A stretch of 64,000 bases of DNA from Diphasiastrum complanatum (Eukaryota; Streptophyta; Lycopodiopsida; Lycopodiales; Lycopodiaceae), in the NCBI GenBank assembly GCA_029204225.1, contig CM055103.1, positions 48,055,958 to 48,119,957 on the forward strand, in the 5' to 3' direction. Both the position numbers and the translations under genes were made by a program. Below are positions 45,822 through 58,179 of this stretch, piece by piece (position 1 is the stretch's first letter; the number at the start of each line of letters is the position of its first letter). The notes beneath the pieces were generated by a model. It was not told the origin of the DNA. It saw only the letters and a program-made list of their open reading frames with translations, and ran no database searches.

Positions 45822-47020
45822 CACGTGGCACCCAAAAGACCTATACTTCCAGACCAACGTTCCGTCCCATAAAACTTACTTTTTGGTTGTAGGCAAAAGC
45901 AACAAGCTTGAGCCAGCATGATATCTGCAGATTTGAGCTTCCCACAATGACATGGTAGATATGCTTTGATTTTGTTGTGGACTTGGTATGACACAAACGG
46001 GACTGCAAACATGGTAAACTTTTTATTAAAGACTTTTTTGTGTTTTCACTATTTAAGGACTTACTATCTTAGAGCTATGCTTAAATTGAAAAGATCATTA
46101 GATATTATTCTTCCATGATGGCATTATAAAGTATTGAGGTCCATCGATTGCTCACCTAAAATGGACGTTTCACTTCTTACTTTTTGGTTGTTCAGTGACT
46201 TTTTTGAGCTTGGTTTTCTACCTCCGTAACTTGGCTGTAACATTTTTTGTTAATAAATTGGTACCTGTGTATGTGGATTCGAGTAATATTTTAAGGATTC
46301 AGGCAACACTCCTTTGAGTCCACGTGTATCTCTCTAGCCACTATGCCAATTATGAATTTTGCCTAAGACTCAATTCTAGATTGTATCGAAACATTTTATT
46401 GTAGAATGTGCCCCAAGTTATGGACATGATTAATTTTCCATCTGTTCAATAACAAACATAGTATCTACTTGCATAGATAAGTTATATCCACTATTTTGGT
46501 CACTTAAAAGATTAAATGATGCTGCACAGATATCTACAGATGTTCTTATGTGTATTTCACATGTCTCCTTGGCTCATTTTATAAGAAGTCTGGGTTGTTA
46601 GAGCTCAAACCTATTTAACTGACTTTGAAGTTTGTAGTGATTATATATGACTCTGCGTGACTTCTTTAGTAGATTTTGCCTTTTTGTATATCCATGTATA
46701 CGTACAGTGCCATGAATACGGTGGAATGTATTCCGCTGCATCCACGTTCTGGAACGAGTGTTCTGGACAGCGGAATGCTATTTTAAATTTTAGAAAACTA
46801 AAATAAGGACTGTAGAGCCTAGAAAAAAACCTAAGTAGCAGCATAAATGTTTTTTACAGTCTGCCTAAACAGTTTAACACAAAAAGAAAACAAAAAAACA
46901 GTAGAAATTCTGTTTTTTTGAAACAAAATCAATTATTTTTTCCTGCACGTTCTGGGAAACCCTAATGGGATTTCCCGGAATGCGTTCCAGATTGGAACGT
47001 GCCTCTTTTGATGTACATAT
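45822..47020. other. No gene; includes a palindrome-rich block
   Basis: No coding motif. Between 46,735 and 46,995 inverted GGAAC/GTTCC elements cluster at both edges of an AT-rich core, as described separately. Confidence 0.4.
46720..46998. repeat. Palindrome-rich block, possible MITE
   Basis: The left edge contains GGAATGTATTCC and CGTTCTGGAACG. The right edge contains GGAATGCGTTCC and CCAGATTGGAACGTGCC. The core is A/T-rich. The pattern of subterminal palindromes suggests a small non-autonomous DNA transposon, but clear terminal inverted repeats and a target duplication were not found. Confidence 0.3.
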
Positions 47021-47269
47021 TTGGTAGTTAAGTGCTCGACCATTTATCATGCAGAAATTATCGTTGATATCTGGTCAATTCTTGACCAAGGGCCTCGTAA
47101 CAAGGGTAATTCTAATCAATTTTGTTTTCTGTGCATGGATCAGGGCTGTGTATCTATCGAAGCAAAAGACAAGACAAGTAAACGGAAAGATAAAAAGCCC
47201 AAATTACCCAAGATGTCAAGGAAGACTTGGAGCAAGCCCAGAATAAGTGAGAATCAAAAAATGATCTGA
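47021..47269 (+). CDS. Possible upstream part of the coiled-coil gene
   Basis: An 82-codon open frame in the same reading frame as the 690-codon frame at 47,327. It ends in a Lys-rich tail (SKRKDKKPKLPKMSRKTW) at a TGA at 47,267-47,269. One stop in 57 bases separates the two frames, so they may be one coding region with a nonsense change, or the space may hold an intron. Not recognised. Confidence 0.25.
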   Translation: MVVKCSTIYHAEIIVDIWSILDQGPRNKGNSNQFCFLCMDQGCVSIEAKDKTSKRKDKKPKLPKMSRKTWSKPRISENQKMI

Positions 47270-47326
47270 ATTTTCCAAGGACCCAGAACTACCACCATAG
47301 TCCTGGGGATTCCTTGGATTACTGTA

Positions 47327-49399
47327 ATGCTTGGAATGGCAGCGACAACACCACTTGCAATCACCACAATAATAGCACTTGAAAGGACAACTTTTAAGAG
47401 GCAGAACATAGTAACACCACCTGGAATTCAACTGAGTCAGGGTCAAAAAGTGAAAGATGTTGCAACACAGTCTGACACAGAGACCGCATCCTTGGTGTGC
47501 AAAGAGGAGGAATCAAGCCATGAATTATCTGGAGAGGCCTTGGAAGAGGAAGAATCCCAAGCAAGGACTCCCTCTAGGAAGTTGGGAATAAGTGTTAGAG
47601 ATCTGAGCGTTGGCTCACTTGTGAGGCCATCGGAGTTGGAGCAGTGGTTGAGTCCTTCAGTGAAGTCCATACTAAAGGCAACTTGTCTTGATCAATTTGT
47701 ACCACCTGTATCCCAAAATGTATCATGGCTACAACAAGCAATAGAGTCATGGGATGGAGTGGGAGGTTTTACGATAAAACATAGGGGCAGTCATATTCAT
47801 ATCACCATGAACCAGGATGCAATAGAAGAGGCTCTAAAGATCCCATCTGGTCTAGTCACATTAAGGGGAAGGCAAGCACGCAGAGAGCCACTTATGGTCT
47901 ATATGGCTCCTGATACCCCCAGATTGAGAGTTAAGGCTGTAACCAATGATGGCTTCCTGCTCACAAATATAGTGGATTCCTCACTCCAGCAAGCTGCAAA
48001 GTTCGTGACTAACACCTTGGAGGTAGCTTCAGTCCGAAAGAACCGCATCTCTGCTGTATTCTTTAAATATCTGGTGCGTGGTTATGAGAATCTGATTGGC
48101 AAGGCCAATGATTACAATTGGGCTGCCTTGATATACAAAGAGATGTGCTCAGCCTTCAATAGAGGAGGAAGGATCATGATGGGAGGCCTCCTCACTGATC
48201 TGATAAAGTACCAATTAAGACGACTTCAAGGGCCAGCCTTCCAAGTAGAACCCAAAGATTTAGCACAAGCATCAGATTTCCAAGAAAAGCGAAGAAAGAT
48301 AGTAGAAGAGGCCATGCTTGAACACGGATCGCCGTCGAGGTCACCAAGTCGATCCCCCACTCTGTCTCCACCATCCACCACTGAAGTAGCTCCTCACACA
48401 TCCATCACTTTAGGATGTACTGTAGTGGACACTTGCACTACTACTATCACCACAAGTGCCTTACCGATCCAATCAGATCTTTTCCATGCTCCCTTTGAAG
48501 CCACCACAGTCACACATTCTACCTTCCCCTTATCCACTTCGACCAACGACACGAGTGATTTCTGCACGCCCAACCTCTCTCACCTTGACCAACTTGGAGT
48601 GAACCTTGTGCGAGCTGTTGATGAGGTTCACCGACAAGCAAATGTTGTACTTCATGCAAGGATAAGAAATCTTGACACAATTGCGGCACATGAGAAGGAA
48701 AGGGAGGGTCTACAACGGCAGATCCAACATGAGCAAAGCCTCCTAGCTGTACAGCAAAAAGTAAACACATTACAAGCGAATATGGCTCAATTGGAAGCAG
48801 ACCTAAGGCAAGCCAAGGTCGTGGAGAAGTGCCAAAAACAATTCATACAAGAGCAGCTTCAACTAAAGGATAACTTTGAGAATGACATAAAGAGACTCAA
48901 GGCAAGGATTGAAGACCTGACAAGGCAACTGGAGGATAGACAAGTGGAGCTTATTGTAGAGAGAATAGCCACCAAAAATGCTGAGAATCAGCGTGATCGG
49001 GCCATGGAATCAGCTGAGGACATCAAGATCAAGTTGGACAAGTTCATGGAATTCAAAAAGACAGAAGATGAAGTGCATACTAAGGTTTTGGAAGCTACTG
49101 AAGAAAAAGCCAAGTCCTTCAAGGAGCAGCTCTCGTTAGCTGAGGCAACATTTGAAGCTGTTTTGCCCTCCGATGCTCGTCACCAGCTGAAGCGGGCTCA
49201 ATTTTACAAAAAGGGAAAGGAGCAGATGTCAGGTTTAATCAAAAAGCTAGAGGAGGTCCATCAGGCTGAGCTAGACTATAAAGAGCAGCAGATCCAATAC
49301 TGGCGACAACAGCATGATCAACTTCTGGAACAAGCAGATATTAGGAAACCTCAATCAAGAATTTGCGAGCTCATTGTGTACATACTCTTTCATCTATGA
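47327..49399 (+). CDS. 690-aa coiled-coil protein, unrecognised, possibly transposon-derived
   Basis: A long uninterrupted frame amid decayed repeats. Residues 1-130 are polar and acidic. About 140-330 form a predicted globular region (SWLQQAIESWDGVGGF, then HIHITMNQDAIEEALKIPSG, KNRISAVFFKYLVRGYENLI and GGRIMMGGLLTDLIKYQL). About 335-440 are Ser/Pro/Thr-rich with SPSRSPSRSPT. About 455-675 form a heptad-rich coiled coil with many Gln, Glu and Lys. No catalytic motif, signal peptide or membrane segment. The globular part loosely resembles the helical domains of plant mobile-element proteins (plant mobile domain or 'putative plant transposon protein' families): a hydrophobic IT...A...L.IPSG pattern followed by a YR/YK helix. 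This resemblance is tentative. No LTR, PBS or TIR was found around it. It could be a captured or domesticated gene. Confidence 0.5.
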   Translation: MLGMAATTPLAITTIIALERTTFKRQNIVTPPGIQLSQGQKVKDVATQSDTETASLVCKEEESSHELSGEALEEEESQARTPSRKLGISVRDLSVGSLVRPSELEQWLSPSVKSILKATCLDQFVPPVSQNVSWLQQAIESWDGVGGFTIKHRGSHIHITMNQDAIEEALKIPSGLVTLRGRQARREPLMVYMAPDTPRLRVKAVTNDGFLLTNIVDSSLQQAAKFVTNTLEVASVRKNRISAVFFKYLVRGYENLIGKANDYNWAALIYKEMCSAFNRGGRIMMGGLLTDLIKYQLRRLQGPAFQVEPKDLAQASDFQEKRRKIVEEAMLEHGSPSRSPSRSPTLSPPSTTEVAPHTSITLGCTVVDTCTTTITTSALPIQSDLFHAPFEATTVTHSTFPLSTSTNDTSDFCTPNLSHLDQLGVNLVRAVDEVHRQANVVLHARIRNLDTIAAHEKEREGLQRQIQHEQSLLAVQQKVNTLQANMAQLEADLRQAKVVEKCQKQFIQEQLQLKDNFENDIKRLKARIEDLTRQLEDRQVELIVERIATKNAENQRDRAMESAEDIKIKLDKFMEFKKTEDEVHTKVLEATEEKAKSFKEQLSLAEATFEAVLPSDARHQLKRAQFYKKGKEQMSGLIKKLEEVHQAELDYKEQQIQYWRQQHDQLLEQADIRKPQSRICELIVYILFHL

Positions 49400-52300
49400 T
49401 TTATTCAGTCATATCAGTGCTTTTTATGCTCTCTAGGACTTTTCTCATCAACCTCTCCATCTCACACTTAACCCTTCTTTGCCTTAAAATTCTCTTCTTA
49501 CACCCCTCCTATGGTCGAACCATATTGGCCACTCCAGTGCAGCCAAAGCAGAATAATTTTTTATTTACAACCTAATGTTTCATTTTTTTTTCAGACTATT
49601 GTAACCAGCTAACCCGTCTTTCGGAACCAAACACATCCTTGAGCTAGTCTCAGTTTATGGAGCTTCTAGTTGAGCATCTTGGTCAAGGCGGGAAATATTA
49701 TATTTAGCATTTATGGGAATTTGTCAATAGATAGTGGTTTTAAAATGCATGCTATTAATAGAAGGTAAGATACACAGCTCCAGACTTAGGCACCTCCATT
49801 GACAAATCATAATTGCATGTGTTTTGGCAGGCCCCGTGATTGAGAAAATTTAAACCTCCTGCCATACTACCTTGAAAGACAGATCAGTGATGTTCCATGG
49901 ATGATGGAGACCTCAGAAAATAAAGCACCGGACATCGAGGTTCAGAGATTGAAAAGGCAAGAGTCAAGGTAATTATGTTTGCCAAAGCCATGAGCTAGCT
50001 GGCATATCTAAAGTATTGTTGGAAGTAACATACCTCTCTGAATTGTTTGAAGATGATGTCGAGAGAATATGGCAACTCACAAAGTAGGGGATATCATGGT
50101 TTTGAATACACAGGAAATCAGTCACAGTTAAGCATGGGGATAGTCCTCAATGTTCTCATTACTGATGGCTGAATTATCCATTATGTGTCAAAATTCCTAG
50201 CTATAGAAAAGTCTTGCTGGTCTGGATGCATTTTAAATATCCACCTAATTTAGGCATCCATGTGTTAAGACTTATGCTTAGGATGATTGATGTATCATAT
50301 GCAATTATAATAGCATTATAGCGGGTATTTTTTACCTTGGGCCCAAACATTATTATGAATGTGGTCATTTATTGAGTCTATTCCTTGAGGCTAAGTGGCA
50401 GCCCTACTTTGGCACCTTCCAAGAAGGTTCTTTGTAGGAGATTCATATGCAGTTCCTTTTGAGAGAAGGGTTTGCAATTGAATTCATGCTCAGCACCTTG
50501 CTGATTGTACATTGATCTTAGATGCAGATTGTTCTATGATCATGTGATGTCTGCTACTTTTTATGTTATGTAATGTTTGTAACTTGGTATCACAGCACTT
50601 TCCAGGCCTTTGTCGAGTCTTTTTTTGCAGAGACATTCAGCATGTACTCATCTTTTTTTACTTTTTGGTCCTCACTTTCAGGCTTCAGCTTGGTAACACT
50701 TTCTACAGACTAAGCTGGCTACTGTGTCCATCTTCATTGCTGTCCATAGAGGGCTTCTAAAGAGGTCATTAGTGGAGGAAACAGTAGGTATCACTAGTTA
50801 AAGACCATTGCTAGCTTACATCAGCTCTTCATCAAAGAAGAACGCCTTGTAGTCATCTATTTGCAAGCTCAATACCTGGCCTAACACCTGTTTTCAGACA
50901 TGATACTGGCTCTGGTGAATTAGCCACATCTTCTTTCCTTGAGGCTAGGGCCGATTTCGGCCTATCACTAAAGCTTTTCAGCCTCCTGATCACTTACTGC
51001 AGTATGATTATTTCATCATTGCAATGGGTTGTAGAATCACATCACAGAGGCAGCCACTGTTTCGGGATCATCGTTGCTTTTAGATACCTGTTCATATTGA
51101 TATGGTCCACTCGCCATCTTCTGCTGGCCCCAGAGTGGTCCTATCATATTTGGTGGCCTTAACGTCATCGCATCATCTCCGACCTTTCAGTTTTCCCGGC
51201 ATCATCGCTGGTGTGTCAGCCTTATTGAGGCCTTTCACTGGTACAACTCCCTTCATTCTCTGCCCATGTGGTATGAACGTTATGATTTCTTGGGACATGC
51301 TTATGGAGACGGCACATGTTTTTCATCTCCTACGCTGCGCTATAGATTGGTGTTCCTTGACTATTTATTGGCCTATTTAACGTACCACTGGCATTTGACA
51401 GCGGCAGAATCAAGTGCTCAACTGTTATCCAGTTGCTCTTTCTCCACTTACTGCAGTATTGCGAGTTTTGAAAGCTGATTATTTAAAGCAGACATCTCAT
51501 TTAGCTTGTTTCAGCCTGTTTGGTGCAAGCGTTGGTAGCTTCTCAGTGGCTGGGTTTTGCAACACTTTTGGCATCTTATTTCTTCATTTGCATGTCATGC
51601 AGAGGTATTTTCTTTGGCACTGACAACTATACTATATACTATATATTCTATATTACCATCATGCTGACCATTAAAGCTCATGTTAGGAAAGGTTGAAGGA
51701 TGAGCTTATAGCATGGATAGATCGACTTGAGAATGGTTTGGAGGAGCATTGCCGTTGTTAGAGCAGAGTAGACCGACTATGACAGATCATGAATGACTTT
51801 GATGAGTCACATGGTAAGAGCCCAGACCATCGGGCACATGATTATCAATAAGCTATTGTAGTGCTGTAAGGGTTATACACATTTCTGAGGCTGATGATTT
51901 TCATTATTATAGTTATCTTATATTATCGACGACTACCACTGCCGATGCAGCAAGGTTCCATACGTCACTTGGGTAGGCCAAGTTGGACCATGGCATAACA
52001 AATTGAAAGTTTGGATTTCTCTGGAGAGTCTATTGCATTGGCTGAGACATGCAACACCCATTCATTTGTCAGCAAAAGATTTGTGTCATGCTTGTGGTTA
52101 TCAAGGATTCACCTACTTCACTAGTATCAGAGGTGGCTTGTTCTCATGTCTTCCACAACACGCGGATGACTAATGACATCTGGTTCAAGATTGGTGATTT
52201 TATGGCCTAGACACCTCTATAACTGTTTCATTTGAGACTTATGACACTATATTCAATGCATATTGGGTACATCTTTAGGAGAGATTCCTTTTAGTCGGCT

Positions 52301-52600
52301 ACAATACCAATTTACAATTACTCAAGATGGATGATAGTATAATCCATTCTGTACACTCTCAGCATCATTGTTAGCTTATCTATCGTGGAGCAGCCTCTGC
52401 AAGGCATATGTAGCAACTATTGTTAGCACACAGGAGTTACAGAGAGACTGTCTTTGGACCATCTTCCGCACAAACAGTGCACATCTGACTCAACAAACAG
52501 TTTAGATCTGTTATATCATTATGGAGATGTTCTACATGAGTTGTTATCAATACCTCCATTGCTGGATGCTGACCACCAATTTGTATATCTCCAGGTGTAG
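49400..52600. other. No gene recognised; possibly decayed gypsy gag
   Basis: Short frames only. The stretch leads into a gypsy RT relic at 52,610, so the second half (about 51,650-52,600) may be the degraded gag-protease part of that element, but no zinc knuckle or DSG motif is readable. Confidence 0.3.
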
Positions 52601-52609
52601 CTCTAGTGC

Positions 52610-52870
52610 GCGGGTCACCATATCGAATGCCTGGGTTTGAGTAGGTTGAGGTACAAATTAAGAAGCTTAAGTTTTACAGTGTGGGTAAATTGGTCCTAGT
52701 CAGAATCCTCCAGGAGCCCATATGCTTCTTTGTAATGACAAGAATGGAACTTAGCCATTATGCATTGATTATCAAGGCCTGAAGAAGAAGTTTTTTCAAA
52801 ATTGATGCATGATTCCACGTATATTTGATTAGCCAAGGAGAACGGCTATTTTTTACAATTGAAACTCCTA
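52610..52870 (+). pseudogene. Ty3/gypsy RT N-terminal relic
   Basis: Broken frames read SPYRMPGFE, KLKFYSVGKL, GPHMLLCNDKNGT, PLCIDYQGLKKKFF and MIPRIFD. Together they match the gypsy block PYRM...L...G.I.PS.SP, VKKKDG..RMCIDYR.LNK, FPIPRIDD. Several stops interrupt it. The YIDD active site and everything downstream are missing. Confidence 0.65.
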
Positions 52871-54462
52871 CTTTTGAACCCTTCAATTTATAGCATAACA
52901 GGTTAAAATATAGTTGTATAAAGTCTTACAGTACACAGTACCAAAAAGTGAAGCAAGTTTTAAGACACCCAGCTGTTACCTGCCACCATCCCACAAAACA
53001 AAACTGCACAAGTCAGTTAAGTGAGGAAGACAGGTGTCATAGCTGAGCATCAGTTGTCATCCATGTCCGAAACAAGATTCATTACTTATCAGCTTGATTG
53101 CAATTACAAATAGTTCGTCCAATCTTCCCAATCATGCATTTTATAAATAGCAATACATTCTGCCCTTTAACGAAATCGTAGCAGGGCAGATGCCATACTG
53201 ATTAGTATAAGAGCAAAAAAGAATGTATTCAGTTCACATAAAAGTATCAACATGTAAGAAACTATCTAGCAATGTACAAGTGAAAAGAGACATGACTTTG
53301 ATCACAGTGTCGGGTACTAGGGCAGATCCGTGCCATACTAGCCCCACGGACATCCTATGCAACACATTTGGGAGTTCGAGCACTTAAAGGCTTGGGCAAA
53401 TCCATGCCATTCAAGCACGTCAAAATCAAACTCTGCAACCATCCCTAGCTCACTTATACATGCTGCACTTTTTTTTTTTTTTATTCCGATCCTTGCAAAG
53501 GATAAAAAAGACCACAATTAATAAGATTTGTAGCATGGAATGTGAGTACTTTTTTTACTGATAAATTCAAAAATAATAATAATTTACGTAATATGTGACG
53601 TTACCAACGTCTTAAAGAACTGTACTGTAGTGTCGGGTGATACGACCTTCCATATATTTTCATAGAACTTCATACCTGAATGCGAGGTGAAGTGATTTCT
53701 TGTGAGCTACCCATCTTCCACTGCTTCAAGCAAATCTCTGCTTACGTACTACCATTAAAAATCGAAAGTGATGGATGAATAGTAGTGCAATCTTTATCAT
53801 GTAGCACCGTTATCTTGCAACGGTGTTAAACTCAAACATAAGCACATCCTCATTATCAGCCAGTATTCGTGTGTCAAGAGGTGATGGAGTCATCAGAGTT
53901 CAGCTGTGGTTATAAAAAACCAGCACATTTGGTGCTTACATTCCAAGCTAGCCATGTGCATCAGTCATCTACTCGAGCATACACATCTTACATTCTTTTA
54001 TTATAATCACCAGCATGTAATGGAATGAGCCACAATCATAATGTGCAGCCTACTACGAAAGATTCTCGTAGAGACAAACATAAGCATTATCAATGGCCAC
54101 AAATGCTTTTATCATTATGAAAATCAGTGGACATCGATGGAGGTCCATCGCACTTCAGAATGTAAACAAATGCGATTCACTTCAAAATACATAGTATATG
54201 GAGCAGGTCCATCGCACTTTTGAAAGAAACCAGCAACACATTATTACTATGCTCCACTCCTCATGAAGCCATAGTAGAACGGATATTAGTCTATCAGAAT
54301 GCGCTGGCCAGTGGCCTATCATATCGTACAAAATGATATCAATTATGTATGAACTTACCAACACAATAATCCGGTGACTGTTCGTTGTCAGAAGCAAAAC
54401 AAAAAGTGAGAGGTGAATATCATACCTGTGGTATTATTCACTGTTGCTTTTGAGATATCATC
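52871..54462. other. No gene seen
   Basis: AT-rich with a T tract near 53,470. No motif, LTR terminus or host exon recognised. Confidence 0.35.
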
Positions 54463-54634
54463 TGTGAAATTTCACATGTGTGGGAATACCCTAAAGTGTG
54501 TGAATGATCTCCTAAGCAAGCTTATGCACTTGTTGATGGATGCTAGATTGGATTCCAAGATCTAGATAAAAAAAACTAAGGCATAGAGGCAAAGATAGAT
54601 GCATATGGTGATAACCAAAGTAAATACACTTGAG
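54463..54634 (-). repeat. LTR fragment of the 25,606-26,351 family
   Basis: Starts with the TGTGAAATTTCACA palindrome and follows 25,606-25,780 closely (shared GATCTCCTAAGCAAGCTTAT and GATAACCAAAGTA blocks), then stops at ACACTTGAG. It lies just 5' of the CACTA transposase gene. The bases before it (GAGATATCATC) could be a degenerate primer site. Confidence 0.8.
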
Positions 54635-54822
54635 GTCTTTGAGTTCATTAAATGTTAACAAGTTGAAAAGACAAATCTGTCTAATAGATACATTGGTATG
54701 TTCATATTTTTTAAACTAAGAGGTAATTTATATTCATATGCAACATTTAGATCTATCAAGTATTGGGAGGAAATGTTTATCAAGCATTGTTTCAACCTAC
54801 TTCTTGTTATTTTGATATATAG

Positions 54823-57248
54823 GATTCTTCATCCTCATTTAGTGTTGGAGACAATAATCCTCGTAATGGTCGACGTAGACGACAAATGCAATACAACGGT
54901 CCACATATAAAGCAATTACCTCGTCGTCTACGTCAAGGCTTAAAAGAAATGATGGAAATTGATGAGCGCATTAATCAAGAGACTAATGCATCTGAATCTA
55001 GCTCATCTAGATCTACTTCTTCGCAAACAAGTTCCAACGATGAAAATGAGCTTCCAATGAATGATGAATTTGAAGTCATGGGAGACATGTTGGATGATAT
55101 GTACGAGAACAATATTGCAGCTAGACACAATGAACAAGATGAGAAGGCACTTTTGTCTAAAGAAAAAAGAAAATTGCGAGAAGAATCAAAGACCGCATTG
55201 TATCTTGGAGCAAAGACATCTCGTTTGGCGACTTCTCTACTTCTATTAAATCTTCAAGCCAAATATAGATGGAGTGACCAAAGCCTCACAACATTATTTG
55301 AGTAAAAAAAATTTCATCTACTTGTCATTTTTGCATTGAAACAAAATTTACAATTTGGACATCGAGTGATATTTTTTTACAATGACTTCTTTTGTTATGT
55401 ACAGACTATTGAAAAACAAAATTCTCCCAGAAGGGAATGTCATGCCTGAGACGAGAGATGAGGCACGAAAGATGTTGACTAACATCGGGATGGACTACAA
55501 GCAATATCATGCATGTCCAAAAGATTGTATTTTATATCAAAGAAGGTACGAATCACTCAAGAAATGTCCCATTTGTGATACTCCTCGATATAGAGATGAT
55601 TTGCAAGGGGCAACCATTCCGTGCAAAGTTTTACGACATTTTCCAGTAATTCCACGATTGCAACGTTTATTTCGTTGTAAATCTCTTGCACAACTTATGG
55701 ACTGGCATGCACACCATACCTCTATGGATGGGATGATGAGGGTACCTTCAGATTCACCTGCATAGAAACACATCAACAAAGAGTATCCAAGCTTTGCCAA
55801 TGAGTCAAGAAATGTGAGATTTGGTCTTGCAACAGATGGTGTGAACCCCTTTGGTGTACGAGCAACTACGTGGTCCATTTGGCCTGTTTGCTTGGTAAAT
55901 TATAATATTCCTCCTTGGTTGAGTACAAAAAATGGACACATTATGTTGGCACTTTTAATTAATGGCCAACGCAAGGTTAAGAACATGGATGTGTATCTTG
56001 AGCCGCTTATTGACGAGTTGAAAGATTTGTGGAAGGGGATAAAAGCATATGACATTTCGCGCCCCTTAAATGAGAGGGAGTTTACACTACATGCCATTGT
56101 AATGTGGACAATGCATGACTATCCAGGATTAGGTGAATGCTCAGGTAATCATTCAAACAATGTCTATCTTGTGTACATAGGAGTTTGTTTACAGTTACAT
56201 ACAACTAGTAATTCTTGACATTTACATGATATACTACAATGGCTATAATTATTCTTTGACATATACTTTTTTTAATAGTGATTGATAGTATCCATTTGTT
56301 GGGCAGGCTTTCAAACGACTGGAAAAAATGCTTGTTTTTTGTGCGGGCCAAATCTCGTGGGAAGATACTCTTTGAGTCTCAAAAAAGTGGTTTATGAAAA
56401 TCATCGTAAATACCTGCATGAAGGCCATCCATTCAGAAGACACTCATAGAGAGGTTTTGGAAAAAGAGTTGAGAGAGAGATGCCTCCAAAGAGGATGTCT
56501 GTGAAAGATTGGCGAATACTATGGGAGGAATGTCAAGCAAAGCCAATCGATGGTATGAAAAGATTATCTATATTTCATCGTTTAGAATATTGGAATAACC
56601 TTTTGATTAATCACCTACTTGATCCCATGCACATATTTAAAAATGTGGGTGAATGTATTTGGAAACACTTGATTGGTGAAAAAGATACCATTGCTGCAAG
56701 GCACGATCTAAAAGAATATTGGATAAAGGATGGTGAAGATCATGCTCCAAAAGTACCTTGGACATTGGCACTAAGGAGGAGCTTAACCGTGTGTGCTCCA
56801 TTATTCATGACATTAGAACACCAACTGGTTTTGCCCATTCTCTACGGTCATCATTCACAGTGGATGGAAAGTTGCAAGGTCTTAAATCTCATGATTGGCT
56901 AAAGATGATTCAATTCATCTATCCATTGTCAATTCGTGGGTGCTTGTCAAAAGATATTTGTGAGACCATATACAAACTATCAATCATTGTCAGGTATTTA
57001 CATGTACTTGGTGCATTTTTCTATTTAGTATTTATTGATTGGAAATTCAAATAGACATAAAATGGACTGAATATGTTGCAGATGGATGTGTTCAAAAGAA
57101 ATCTGTGAGCTGGATCTTCGCAAGAGACATGAGGATATGGTGGAGATTGTGTGCATGTTTGAGAGATATTTTCCGACTTCCATCATGGACTGACAAGTGC
57201 ATTTATTGGTGCACTTGGTTGAAGAAGTTTCTATTGCTGGTCCAGTGC
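54823..57248 (+). pseudogene. CACTA (En/Spm) TNP2 transposase gene, 5' part
   Basis: TNP2 recognises CACTA termini and catalyses cut-and-paste movement in the nucleus. Exons inferred: 54,823-55,301; 55,405-56,144; 56,307-56,993; 57,082 into the insertion at 57,248, all with GT-AG introns and consistent phase. Motifs in order: LQAKYRWSDQSLTTLFE, HACPKDCILYQRRYESLKKCPICDT (zinc motif), LRHFPVIPRLQRLF, LATDGVNPFGV, SIWPVCLVNYNIPPWL, DVYLEPLIDELKDLW, HAIVMWTMHDYPG, GKNACFLCG, LLDPMHIFKNVGECIW, and LLVHLVEEVSIAGPV. Stops at 55,763 (TAG in the SPA-WK block), 56,447 (TAG) and 57,191 (TGA), plus a one-base shift near 56,757. The gene continues at 62,472 after an LTR element. It is not functional as it stands. 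Confidence 0.9.
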
Positions 57249-58169
57249 TGTTGTGCCGGCGCCTCAAAGGGCGCTGGGACTTGAGCGGTTTCCCCAACAC
57301 GCGCTTAAGTCTAACATTCATCCATCATGCACTTACGTAAAAGCCAACTCAGAAACGTAACAAGCTTAACCATTCAGACTTAAGAAAACTGGAATCCCAA
57401 CCAACCTGAAAGCCAACTCAGAATCCGTCCCCAAAAGGTAACCAAAGGCAAAGACAAGCCACACATGAAACCCAAGGCATAGTGGTCGCCAAACTGACCA
57501 ATTGGCATAGCGGCAAGCCCCATGTCGATGACAGGGACCCTTAGGCGCCAGCGACGCAAAAAGGTTGTAGTAAGGGTCCTTCCACTTGGACCAGTCCCGG
57601 AGGCGAAACCGAAATGGTAATCATCCCCAAGGATCAACTTTATTAGATTTGGAAGAGGTTACATTCATACATAGACTGACCGGTATCGGGGCCACCAACA
57701 CGTGCTGGGCATTGTGCCTGGCTCGTGCTGGTAGAGGGAGCTGAGACCTGGCGACTGGATTCCTGGCGCTGGTTGAGCTGCCCAAATTTCTGTCTGCCGG
57801 ACTCCCTCTATAGTTCTGCTGTGATTCGGCGCACCCTCTCTGGTTTGAAACATAGTGCTTTCTGATAAAGCACGCTTTTTAGGACTTAGTTTTTTATTTT
57901 GCTGATTAAGCCTGGCAAGCCTGGCAGAATCAGTCTGGCTCCCGGACATGGGTCCCGGGAGCCGTCCCGGCGGCCGAATCAACCTGCTTTCCTGACTAGG
58001 CCATGACTCGAGCTCCAGAGCTAGCTCATGACTTTGTGACTACTTGACTGGCTCACCACAGGTCGGAGGCTCAGTCCTTGACGTTCTAACTTGCTCTGGG
58101 ACCTTAGAGAGTGTCACCCCTTTGAGTCTTACAGGGCACGCTGGGTGCACCCGAGTCAGCTTTACAACA
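57249..58169 (-). repeat. 3' LTR of the GAG-only element (921 bp)
   Basis: Plus-strand ends TGTTGTGCCGG and TTTACAACA. Near-identical to 61,554-62,471 along its whole length. Confidence 0.93.
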
Positions 58170-58179
58170 TCCTCCCCTC
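58170..58179 (-). other. Polypurine tract
   Basis: The minus strand reads GAGGGGAGGA immediately before the 3' LTR, the expected plus-strand primer. Confidence 0.8.
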
